Source: Pseudomonadota bacterium
GTDB taxonomy: Bacteria > Pseudomonadota > Gammaproteobacteria > Xanthomonadales > Xanthomonadaceae
Assembly: GCA_023423675.1 (NCBI GenBank)
Contig: JAFAFD010000090.1
Span: 1 to 12,006 of the forward strand
Reading direction: 5' to 3'
Length of the DNA: 12,006 bases
Positions 6,483 to 12,006 of this stretch are shown here, piece by piece. A program made the translations under genes and the position numbers. A model generated the notes under the pieces. The model was not told the DNA's origin and ran no database searches. It worked only from the letters and a program-made list of their open reading frames with translations. How positions within the stretch are numbered: position 1 is the stretch's first letter; every line of letters starts with the position of its first letter.

Positions 6483-6506
6483 GTTGACGTTGACGTTGAC
6501 GTTGAT
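6483..6506 (-). repeat. GTTGAC hexamer array, right boundary
   Basis: Four tandem hexamers (three GTTGAC and one GTTGAT), the reverse complement of the GTCAAC array at 5867-5896. It ends 58 bp before the pdxK ATG. Confidence 0.9.
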
Positions 6507-6552
6507 TCTGCAGGTGCAGGGCTGCAAGCCCTGCCGAAAACCCCCTTGGGCG

Positions 6553-6564
6553 TAGAATGCGGGC
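6553..6564 (+). promoter_or_regulatory. TAGAAT -10 element immediately before pdxK (leaderless candidate)
   Basis: TAGAAT at 6553-6558 lies six bases before the ATG at 6565 and no Shine-Dalgarno is present. A -10 box here would place the transcription start at or next to the A of the ATG. No good -35 is visible. The same context, CGTAGAATG then GGG then ATG, occurs before yigZ. Confidence 0.45.
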
Positions 6565-7473
6565 ATGAGCGAATCCCTCGACAACCATCTGCTCCACGGC
6601 CGTCGCCAGCGCCCCGACGGGCCCTCGCCGATCGACGTCATCTCCGTCCAGTCGCAGCTCGTCTACGGCCACGCCGGCAACAGCGCCGCCGTCCCGCCGA
6701 TGCGCGCCCTCGGCATGCGCGTGGCGGAAATCCCGACCGTCCTGCTCAGCAATGCGCCGTTCTACGACACCACCCGCGGCCGCGTGCTGCCCGCCGACTG
6801 GTTCGCCGACCTGCTGCTCGGCACCTGCGAGCGCGGCCTGCCGCAGCGGGCGAAGATGCTGGTCTCCGGCTACTTCGGCAGCGCCGCCAACGGTGCCGCC
6901 TTCGCCGACTGGCTGGACGAGATCCTGCCGGCCTGTCCGCAGCTGCGCTACTGCCTGGACCCGGTGATCGGTGACACCCATACCGGCCCCTATGTGGAGC
7001 CCGGGCTGGAGGCGATCTTCGCCGAGCGCCTGCTGCCGCACGCCTGGCTGGTCACGCCCAACGCATTCGAGCTCAATCGCCTGACCGGCATGCCGGCGCT
7101 GGCCGAGGCCGATGCCATCGCCGCCGCGCGCGCGCTGCTGGCGCGTGGTCCGCAGTGGGTGATCGCGCACAGCGTGGGCGGCAACCCCGGCGAGCTGGTG
7201 ACCCTGGCCGTCGGCCGCGAGGAAACCTGGCGCTGGACCTCGCCGCTGCTGCCGGTGGATGTGGCCGGCACCGGTGATGTGCTGATGTCGCTGGTGGTGT
7301 CCTTCCTGCTGCGCGGCGAGACGATGCAGCAGGCCATTTCGCGCGCCATCGCCGGTACCCACGCCGCGCTGGAAGCCACCCTGGCCAACGGCTTCGAGGA
7401 GTTCGACGTGACCGCTGCCGCGCCTGCCGCGCTGGCGGAGGCCACCCGCTTCCACGCCGAACGCGTGGCATGA
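6565..7473 (+). CDS. pdxK: Pyridoxal kinase, PdxK/PdxY family
   Basis: A 302-aa cytoplasmic ribokinase-fold enzyme that phosphorylates pyridoxal (and probably pyridoxine and pyridoxamine) with ATP in B6 salvage. Visible signatures: VQSQLVYGHAGNSAAVPPM (28-46), PTVLLSNAPFYDT (57-69), SGYFGSA (101-107), LDPVIGDTHTG (131-141), VTPNAFEL (163-170), and GTGD (235-238) with the catalytic-base Asp238. The substrate-site stretch and GTGD resemble E. coli PdxK more than PdxY; database names for this lineage may use pdxY. The start is supported by an N-terminal tail of about 22 residues like that of E. coli PdxK and by a TAGAAT box directly upstream. The stop overlaps the tyrA start by ATGA, so the two genes are one translational unit. 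Confidence 0.93.
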   Translation: MSESLDNHLLHGRRQRPDGPSPIDVISVQSQLVYGHAGNSAAVPPMRALGMRVAEIPTVLLSNAPFYDTTRGRVLPADWFADLLLGTCERGLPQRAKMLVSGYFGSAANGAAFADWLDEILPACPQLRYCLDPVIGDTHTGPYVEPGLEAIFAERLLPHAWLVTPNAFELNRLTGMPALAEADAIAAARALLARGPQWVIAHSVGGNPGELVTLAVGREETWRWTSPLLPVDVAGTGDVLMSLVVSFLLRGETMQQAISRAIAGTHAALEATLANGFEEFDVTAAAPAALAEATRFHAERVA

Positions 7474-8600
7474 GCGGACTGCAGACGCGCACGCCGCGCA
7501 CGGTCGGCATCGTTGGCAGTGCCGGCGCCTACGGGCGCTGGCTGGCCCGCTTCTTCCAGCAGCACATGCAGTTGCAGGTGATCGGGCATGATCCGGCCGA
7601 TCCGGCCTCGCATACGCCCGAGCAGCTGCTGGCGCAGGCCGATGTGCTGGTATTTTCAGCGCCGATCCGGCACACGCCGGCGCTGATCGCCGACTACGTG
7701 CAGCAGTCGGCCGGGCGCGAACAAGATCGCCTGTGGCTGGACGTCACCTCGGTGAAGGATGCACCGGTGCAGGCGATGCTGGCCTCGCAGGCCGAAGTGG
7801 TCGGCCTGCACCCGATGACCGCGCCGCCGAAGGCACCGACCCTGAAGGGCCGGGTGATGGTGGTCTGCGAGGCGCGGCTGCAGCATTGGCAGCCGTGGGT
7901 CGACAGCCTCTGCGCGGCCCTGCAGGCCGAGTGCGTGCGCGCCACGCCGCAGCACCACGACCAGATGATGGCGCTGGTGCAGGCCATGGTGCATGCCACC
8001 CACCTGGCGCAGGCCGGTGTGCTGCGCGAGTACCAGCCACAGCTGGGCGATCTGGCCGCGATGATGCCGTACCGCTCGGCCTCGTTTGAACTGGATACGG
8101 CGATCATCTCGCGCATCCTGTCGTTGAACCCGGCGATCTACGAAGACATCCAGTTCGGCAACCCCTACGTGGCGCCGATGCTGGATCGTCTTGTCGGCCA
8201 GCTGCAGGCCCTGCAGGCGCAGGTCGGGCAGGGCGACGACGCGGCCCGTGGCTGGTTCCGCGAGCAGCTGCTGGCCGCCAACCACGACGCCTTTGGTGAG
8301 CCCGCGCTGGCGGCGGGCAACTACACCTTCGAGCGTGTGGGCTACCTGCTGGCCGACCTGACCGAGCGCAACGCCTTGTCGGTGCACCTGCCGGAGGATC
8401 GGCCGGGTTCGCTGCGTGAGCTGCTGCACGTGTTCGAGCAGCACAGCATCAGCCTGGCCTCGATCCACTCGTCGCGTACGCCGGGCGGCGAGGTGCATTT
8501 CCGTATCGGTTTCGTGGCGGGCAGCGATCCGCTGGCCATCGCGCGGGCGGCGATGGCCGTCGATGCCAGCGGCATCGGCCGGGTGCTGGGGCAGGCCTAG
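7470..8600 (+). CDS. tyrA: Prephenate dehydrogenase with C-terminal ACT domain
   Basis: A 376-aa cytoplasmic enzyme converting prephenate to 4-hydroxyphenylpyruvate with NAD(P)+, the committed step to tyrosine. Residues 11-25 carry the nucleotide-binding turn (TVGIVGSAGAYGRWL). LDVTSVKDAPVQAML (90-104) and GLHPM (112-116) match E. coli TyrA, with His114 at the place of catalytic His197. HHDQMMALVQAMVH (162-175) and Arg215 in ISRIL match the prephenate-binding region, Arg215 at the place of E. coli Arg294. Unlike E. coli TyrA there is no N-terminal chorismate mutase. Instead residues about 303-375 form an ACT domain (LPEDRPGSLRELLHVFEQH), which suggests feedback control by an amino acid, probably tyrosine. 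It starts in the ATGA overlap with pdxK and lacks its own strong ribosome site, so coupling is likely. Confidence 0.95.
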   Translation: MSGLQTRTPRTVGIVGSAGAYGRWLARFFQQHMQLQVIGHDPADPASHTPEQLLAQADVLVFSAPIRHTPALIADYVQQSAGREQDRLWLDVTSVKDAPVQAMLASQAEVVGLHPMTAPPKAPTLKGRVMVVCEARLQHWQPWVDSLCAALQAECVRATPQHHDQMMALVQAMVHATHLAQAGVLREYQPQLGDLAAMMPYRSASFELDTAIISRILSLNPAIYEDIQFGNPYVAPMLDRLVGQLQALQAQVGQGDDAARGWFREQLLAANHDAFGEPALAAGNYTFERVGYLLADLTERNALSVHLPEDRPGSLRELLHVFEQHSISLASIHSSRTPGGEVHFRIGFVAGSDPLAIARAAMAVDASGIGRVLGQA

Positions 8601-8623
8601 TCATCCACAGGCGGTGTGGATGA
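8601..8623. terminator. Hairpin right after tyrA, made of two DnaA-box-like arms
   Basis: TCATCCACA (8601-8609) pairs with TGTGGATGA (8615-8623) around GGCGG, beginning on the base after the tyrA stop. Only TTTCTGA follows, so termination would be weak. Each arm differs by one base from the DnaA box TTATCCACA. Confidence 0.4.
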
Positions 8624-8637
8624 TTTCTGAGCAAACG

Positions 8638-8646
8638 TGTGGATAA
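8638..8646 (-). promoter_or_regulatory. Perfect DnaA box, with two near-boxes 15-37 bp upstream
   Basis: TGTGGATAA is the reverse complement of TTATCCACA, the high-affinity DnaA site. With 8601-8609 and 8615-8623 it makes three box-like 9-mers in 46 bp. No dnaA, dnaN or AT-rich unwinding tract is nearby, so this is not read as an origin. Confidence 0.45.
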
Positions 8647-8691
8647 CCGCGCGCAGCCCTTGGCAGGCAAGGCTGTCAAGATGGTTGGTGA

Positions 8692-8712
8692 AAAATTGAC
8701 CACACCAATTTT
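8692..8712. repeat. AT-rich inverted repeat
   Basis: AAAATTG / CAATTTT with a 7-nt loop, overlapping TTGGTG / CACCAA. It stands out against the GC-rich surroundings and directly precedes the first SMAG hairpin. Read on the plus strand it could act as a weak terminator for the pdxK-tyrA unit. Confidence 0.4.
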
Positions 8713-8735
8713 GTAGAGTCGAGCCATGCTCGACT
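8713..8735 (+). repeat. SMAG hairpin (GTAG head)
   Basis: GTAG followed by AGTCGAGC, loop CAT, GCTCGACT: a perfect 8-bp stem with the standard SMAG head. Confidence 0.85.
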
Positions 8736-8765
8736 CCCTCTTGCCGGACGACCTCAGCCAAGAGC

Positions 8766-8790
8766 GTGTCGACCAAGGTCGACACCTACC
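8766..8790 (-). repeat. SMAG hairpin, opposite orientation
   Basis: GTGTCGACC / GGTCGACAC with a 2-nt loop, followed by CTACC, which on the minus strand is a GGTAG head. It faces the element at 8713-8735, giving the head-to-head pair arrangement often seen for such repeats. Confidence 0.8.
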
Positions 8791-8813
8791 AGAGCGGGGT
8801 TGTGCCAGATCCG

Positions 8814-8836
8814 GTAGCGCCGGGCCATGCCCGGCA
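8814..8836 (+). repeat. SMAG hairpin (GTAG head), third copy
   Basis: GTAG followed by a stem GCCGGGC / GCCCGGC with loop CAT. It ends five bases before the stop codon of the 64-aa minus-strand gene and may serve as that gene's transcription end. Confidence 0.8.
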
Positions 8837-8840
8837 AACC

Positions 8841-9035
8841 TCAGATCGTCAACCGCAGCTCGCCACCACTGGTGGTGAACTCACGGCCATTGCGCACCAG
8901 ATGACGACCGTCATCCAGTTCATAGCGCGGGCTGGTCTCCACCTTCTGGCCGCTACCGCTGGCATCGGGCTTGAACTCGATGATGATGTGGCTTTCGCCA
9001 TTGGCGTCGACTGCAGGGAACTGACGGAACGACAT
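8841..9035 (-). CDS. Small conserved-type protein of unknown function (64 aa)
   Basis: A 64-residue soluble protein without signal peptide, membrane segment or cysteines. It begins MSFRQFPAVDANGESHIIIE, has a Gly/Ser-rich middle (SGSGQ, about 26-30), and continues RYELDDGRHLVRNGREF to a beta-rich end. I recall no function for it; the alternating hydrophobic pattern suggests a small beta-sheet protein. Reality is supported by an almost ideal ribosome site: AAGGAGGT on the minus strand (complement of 9041-9048), five bases before the ATG, the strongest Shine-Dalgarno in the window. It lies 71 bp downstream of the ABC exporter on the same strand, behind a hairpin, so it could be co-transcribed or independent. 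Confidence 0.8.
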   Translation of the reverse strand: MSFRQFPAVDANGESHIIIEFKPDASGSGQKVETSPRYELDDGRHLVRNGREFTTSGGELRLTI

Positions 9036-9040
9036 CGTGC

Positions 9041-9048
9041 ACCTCCTT
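9041..9048 (-). promoter_or_regulatory. Strong ribosome binding site of the 64-aa gene
   Basis: AAGGAGGT on the minus strand, five bases before the start codon. Its near-complete match to the 16S anti-Shine-Dalgarno decides the start at 9035; most other genes here have weak or no such site. Confidence 0.9.
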
Positions 9049-9083
9049 CAGCGGATCCTTCGGTTTCGCCGCCAGCTTGGGCC

Positions 9084-9101
9084 GGCCGGTGTTAGCCGGC
9101 C
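9084..9101. terminator. Hairpin after the ABC exporter gene
   Basis: GGCCGG / CCGGCC with a 6-nt loop lies 5 bp past the ABC stop codon. There is no U-tract on the minus strand, so termination is doubtful. Confidence 0.35.
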
Positions 9102-9106
9102 GTCAA

Positions 9107-10879
9107 TCAATCGACGAACTGCAGTCGCGCCAGCTCCGCATACAGTCCACCTTCAGCCAACAACTGCGCATGCGTGCCTTCGGCGACGATGCGGCCTTGG
9201 TCCATCACCACGATGCGGTCAGCCTTGAGCACGGTCGCCAGGCGATGGGCGATCACCACGGTGGTGCGCCCGGCCATCAGCCGTTCCAGCGCCTGCTGCA
9301 CGCTGTGCTCACTCTGCGCATCCAGAGCGCTGGTGGCTTCGTCCAGCAGCAGGATGGGCGAATCCTTCAGCAGGGCGCGGGCGATCGCCACGCGCTGCTG
9401 CTGGCCACCGGACAGGCGCGCGCCGCGCTCGCCCAGCTCGCTGTCGTAGCCCTGTGGCAGGGCGCGCAGGAAGCCATCGGCTTCGGCCGCACGCGCCGCG
9501 GCTTCCACCTCGGCATCGCTGGCCTGCAGTCGGCCGTAGCGGATGTTGTCGCGCGCACTGGTGGCAAACAGGGTCGGCTGCTGCGGCACCAGCGCGAGCT
9601 GCGCACGCAGGTCGGCCGGATCGACTTCGCGAACGTCGTGGCCGTCCACGCAGATGCGACCGCTGGCCGGATCATGGAAGCGCAGCAGCAGCGACAGCAC
9701 CGTGCTCTTGCCGGCACCGGACGGGCCGACCAAGGCCACCGTCTCGCCGGGACGCACGTTCAGGCTGAAGTGGTCCAGCGCCGGCTGGTCCGGCCGCTGC
9801 GGGTAGTGGAACACCACGTCGTCGAACTGGATCTGCCCCTGCAGCGGCTGCGGCAGCGCATGCGGCTGCGCGGGTGCACGGATCTCGATGTCTTCCTGCA
9901 GCAGCTCACCGATGCGGCCCATGCCGCCGGCGGCGCGCTGCAGTTCGTTCCAGACTTCGGCCAGCGCGCCCACCGAGCCGCCGCCGATCAGTGCGTACAA
10001 CACGAACTGGCCGAGGGTGCCGGCACTCAGGCGGCCATCGATGACATCGTGCGCGCCCAGCCAGAGCACGCCGACGATGGCGCCGAACACCAGCAGGATG
10101 GCGCTGGCGGTGACCAGCGACTGCGCGCCGATGCGACTGCGCGCAGCGGTGATGGCATCGCCGAGCGCATGGTCGAAGCGACCGCGCTCGTAAGGCTCGC
10201 GGGCATGCGCCTGCACGGTGCGCACCGCGCCCAGGGTCTCGCTGGCCAGGCTGTTGGCATCGGCGATGCGGTCCTGGCTGTTGCGGGCGACCACGCGCAG
10301 CTTGCGCGCGCCGATGATGATCGGCAGCACCGCCAGCGGGATGCCCAGCAGCGACCACGCCGCCAGCCGCGGGCTGGTGACGAACAGCATGGCCAGGCTG
10401 CCGACCACGGTTACGCTGCTGCGCAGGGCCACCGACATGGTCGAGCCGACCACGCTGCGCAGCAGTTCGGTATCGGCGGTCAGGCGCGAAACCAGTTCGC
10501 CGCTGCGGCTGCGGTCATGGAAGCCGGCGCCGAGCTGGATCAGGTGTGCATACAGCTGGCTGCGCAGGTCGGCGACGACCTTCTCGCCCAGCAGCGACAC
10601 GAAGTAGAAGCGCGCGGCCGTGCCCAAGGCCATCACCACCGCCACCAGCATCAGCAGGGCGAACGCGCGGTTGATCTGGCCGCCACTGCTGAAGCCGTGG
10701 TCGATCATCTGCTTGACCGCCGGCGGCAGGCTCAGCGTGGCCGCCGAGGAGACCGCCAGGGCCAGCAGCCAGGCGGTGAACAACCCGCTGTGGCGGCGCA
10801 CGAACGGCCACAGCGTACGCAGGCTGCCCAGGCGGCGCAGCGGCGGGGTTGCAGCGGACGTCTCGTCCTTGTCAGTCAT
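9107..10879 (-). CDS. ABC exporter half-transporter (fused membrane and ATPase domains, MsbA-related)
   Basis: A 590-aa inner-membrane protein expected to work as a homodimer that exports a lipid, drug or peptide using ATP. Residues about 25-320 form the six-helix exporter membrane domain. The ATPase domain follows from about 345: Walker A GPSGAGKST (385-393), Q-loop in LVPQQPTLF, signature LSGGQQQR (489-496), Walker B ILLLDEATSALD (509-520) and the H-loop His545 in VIAHRL. Order and length match the MsbA-like bacterial half-transporters; true MsbA is a different gene as a rule, so no symbol is given. The start at 10879 overlaps the yigZ end by eight bases and has an AGAAG 12 bases upstream. 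An in-frame ATG at 10891 would add four residues but has no usable ribosome site. Substrate unknown. Confidence 0.93.
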   Translation of the reverse strand: MTDKDETSAATPPLRRLGSLRTLWPFVRRHSGLFTAWLLALAVSSAATLSLPPAVKQMIDHGFSSGGQINRAFALLMLVAVVMALGTAARFYFVSLLGEKVVADLRSQLYAHLIQLGAGFHDRSRSGELVSRLTADTELLRSVVGSTMSVALRSSVTVVGSLAMLFVTSPRLAAWSLLGIPLAVLPIIIGARKLRVVARNSQDRIADANSLASETLGAVRTVQAHAREPYERGRFDHALGDAITAARSRIGAQSLVTASAILLVFGAIVGVLWLGAHDVIDGRLSAGTLGQFVLYALIGGGSVGALAEVWNELQRAAGGMGRIGELLQEDIEIRAPAQPHALPQPLQGQIQFDDVVFHYPQRPDQPALDHFSLNVRPGETVALVGPSGAGKSTVLSLLLRFHDPASGRICVDGHDVREVDPADLRAQLALVPQQPTLFATSARDNIRYGRLQASDAEVEAAARAAEADGFLRALPQGYDSELGERGARLSGGQQQRVAIARALLKDSPILLLDEATSALDAQSEHSVQQALERLMAGRTTVVIAHRLATVLKADRIVVMDQGRIVAEGTHAQLLAEGGLYAELARLQFVD

Positions 10880-11468
10880 CCTGGTCGTCATCTTCTATGC
10901 GGATACGGTCACGGGTGGCGTCGCGCAGGCGGATTTTCAATGCGTCGACCTGGTCGGCGGGCAATTCCACCCGCAGCCGCACACCGTTGGCATCGAACTG
11001 TTCATCGCGCTTCTTGGCGGCAAAGGCGGGCAGGGCGGCGTGCAGGGTGCCCAGATCCTCGAAGCCGGCCAGCAGCTGCAGGCGCGCCATCGCCACCAGC
11101 GGCAGGCGTGGGGCGGTGCGCAGGCATTCGGCGGCAGTGCCACCGTAGGCGCGCACGAGGCCGCCGGCACCCAGCTTGATGCCGCCATACCAGCGGGTCA
11201 CCACCACCACGACGCGGTCGAAGCCCTGGCCATCGATGGCCGCCAGGATCGGCCGGCCGGCGGTGCCTGCGGGCTCGCCATCATCGCTGGAACGGTAATC
11301 CTGGCCGTGCCGGTAAGCCCAGCAGTTGTGGGTGGCATCGGCCACGGCCACCTGCTGCAGGAACGCCAGTGCACCCGCACCGCTGTCGATGGGCGCGGCG
11401 TGGGCGGTGAAGCGGCTGTGCTTGATGTCCAGCGTATGGCTGACGGGCTGGGCGAGGGTGTCGGGCAT
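10872..11468 (-). CDS. yigZ: YigZ/IMPACT family protein
   Basis: A 198-aa cytoplasmic protein, close to the 204 aa of E. coli YigZ. The IMPACT N-terminal (UPF0029) domain is clear: SRF (18-20), SDDGEPAGTAGRPIL (61-75) and TRWYGGIKLGAGGLVRAY (91-108). Residues about 125-190 fit the C-terminal DUF1949 ferredoxin-like domain. The eukaryotic relative IMPACT modulates Gcn2; the bacterial role is not well defined, with a link to translation or the ribosome proposed for the fold. The start at 11468 is preferred because a TAGAAT box lies seven bases upstream, suggesting a leaderless or near-leaderless message; an ATG at 11477 would add three residues. The end overlaps the ABC exporter start, and the C-terminus is unusually acidic (IEDDDQDD). 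Confidence 0.93.
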   Translation of the reverse strand: MPDTLAQPVSHTLDIKHSRFTAHAAPIDSGAGALAFLQQVAVADATHNCWAYRHGQDYRSSDDGEPAGTAGRPILAAIDGQGFDRVVVVVTRWYGGIKLGAGGLVRAYGGTAAECLRTAPRLPLVAMARLQLLAGFEDLGTLHAALPAFAAKKRDEQFDANGVRLRVELPADQVDALKIRLRDATRDRIRIEDDDQDD

Positions 11469-11481
11469 ACCCACCATTCTA
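11469..11481 (-). promoter_or_regulatory. TAGAAT -10 element immediately before yigZ (leaderless candidate)
   Basis: On the minus strand TAGAAT (11481-11476) is followed by GGTGGGT and the ATG at 11468. The layout is nearly the same as at pdxK (TAGAAT, GCGGGC, ATG). It is in the 34-bp gap after the preceding gene, so yigZ can have its own promoter there. No -35 is convincing. Confidence 0.4.
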
Positions 11482-11502
11482 CGGGGTCGGCGCGGGCCTG
11501 CC

Positions 11503-12006
11503 TCAGTCGTCCAGCAGGGGGCGCAGGTCCTTGGGCAGGCGCGCTTCGGGATACAGCTGCAGGTAGCGCTCCAGGCTGGCACGGGCCAGATCGCGCTGGC
11601 CGTTGTCGCGGCGCTCGCGGATCTTCTGCAGCCACTGCCGGCGGGGCAGCGAGGCGTCGGCGGCCACTTCGGCGTGCACTGCCGTGGCACTGAGCGCGGC
11701 ATCGCTGGACCGGCGCAGCATCACCCCCGGTGCGCTGGTCGGTGCGGTGGCGTTGGCCTTGGATGCCGCCGGTGCCGCACGGCGTTGGCTGCGCGCTGCG
11801 TCGGCGCTGGCCGCAGCGGCGCCCTGGATCGAATCCATTTCCATTGCAGCCGGGGCAGGCGCTGAGTAGGCGACCGGCGCTGGCGGCGCTGCGGCGGGTG
11901 CAGCGGGTGCAGGAGGCGCGAAGACGGCTTCGGCAGTGGGCTCGGCAGACCGGCTGCGTGCGGCCATGCGCGGTGCGGGTTCGGCCGCTGGCGGGGCTGC
12001 CTGCGC
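11503..12006 (-). CDS. Ala/Pro-rich protein, C-terminal part (possible anti-sigma-like protein)
   Basis: An open frame enters at the right edge and ends at 11503; 167 residues are visible and the N-terminus lies outside. Most of it (about residues 1-115) is low-complexity Ala/Pro/Ser-rich sequence, typical of an extended periplasmic or interdomain linker. The last 50 residues are different: RRQWLQKIRERRDNGQRDLA, then RASLERYLQLYPEARLP, a two-helix TPR-like end. This ending resembles the C-terminus of some membrane anti-sigma-factor-like proteins in xanthomonads and pseudomonads, where a W..I..LR..G....A...L..F...YP pattern recurs; this match is from memory and weak. It lies 34 bp upstream of yigZ on the same strand. 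An internal ATG at 11967 could look like a start, but the frame remains open beyond it. Confidence 0.7.
   Translation of the reverse strand, partial: AQAAPPAAEPAPRMAARSRSAEPTAEAVFAPPAPAAPAAAPPAPVAYSAPAPAAMEMDSIQGAAAASADAARSQRRAAPAASKANATAPTSAPGVMLRRSSDAALSATAVHAEVAADASLPRRQWLQKIRERRDNGQRDLARASLERYLQLYPEARLPKDLRPLLDD

Noticed and set aside
5867..6506. CRISPR array in the repeat block
   Set aside because: Repeats are inverted, uneven in spacing and hairpin-type, with no regular spacers and no cas genes.
5998..7455. 485-codon minus-strand open frame spanning the repeat block and pdxK
   Set aside because: It runs antisense to pdxK and through the hairpin repeats with no protein family signature.
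8601..8646. Replication origin at the DnaA-box cluster
   Set aside because: No dnaA/dnaN neighbours, no AT-rich unwinding region, and only three boxes, two of them imperfect.
9077..11179. 700-codon plus-strand open frame opposite the ABC exporter and yigZ
   Set aside because: It spans two well-supported minus-strand genes and their overlap, and the product is low-complexity Gln/Arg/Ala sequence.
11503..11967. Complete 154-aa gene starting at the ATG at 11967
   Set aside because: The same frame stays open with the same Ala/Pro-rich composition to the window edge, so the ATG is internal or at least not proven.

Overview
The window looks like a chromosomal stretch of a high-GC gammaproteobacterium of the Xanthomonadaceae, most likely Stenotrophomonas (S. 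maltophilia complex). The grounds are protein character, very high GC, and several short hairpins that start with GTAG and have the form of SMAG repeats, a family known from S. maltophilia. This assignment is made by eye, without a database search.

Layout. 1-1151 (-): an MFS drug-transporter-like gene running off the left edge. Divergent from it, 1257-2165 (+): a LysR regulator; the 105-bp gap holds a 7+7 bp palindrome. 2144-2241: a perfect 64-bp palindrome that supplies the last codons and stop of the lysR gene, then a terminator serving the minus-strand gene. 2268-5063 (-): a large secreted glycoside hydrolase family 3 enzyme whose N-terminus resembles a catalytically dead endonuclease/exonuclease/phosphatase (EEP) domain. 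5064-5396: upstream region with no convincing gene. 5397-5831 (+): a small VOC/glyoxalase-fold protein. 5832-6564: a gene-free block made almost entirely of repeats, with two inverted copies of a long intergenic element bounded by GTCAAC hexamer arrays around a cluster of SMAG-like hairpins. 6565-8600 (+): pyridoxal kinase and a prephenate dehydrogenase with a C-terminal ACT domain, overlapping by ATGA. 8601-8840: three DnaA-box-like 9-mers and three SMAG hairpins between convergent genes. 8841-12006 (-): a 64-aa unknown protein, an ABC exporter half-transporter, a YigZ/IMPACT protein overlapping it, and the C-terminal part of an Ala/Pro-rich protein cut by the right edge.

Working together. 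The LysR regulator probably controls the divergent exporter. Pyridoxal kinase and TyrA form a two-gene translation unit linking PLP salvage to tyrosine synthesis, whose last step uses a PLP aminotransferase. yigZ and the ABC gene are translationally overlapped. No defence system, prophage, CRISPR array, rRNA or tRNA gene was seen. The points most worth a second look are the GH3 N-terminal domain, the 64-bp palindrome used as a gene end, the nested inverted-repeat block, and an apparent leaderless-start motif shared by pdxK and yigZ.
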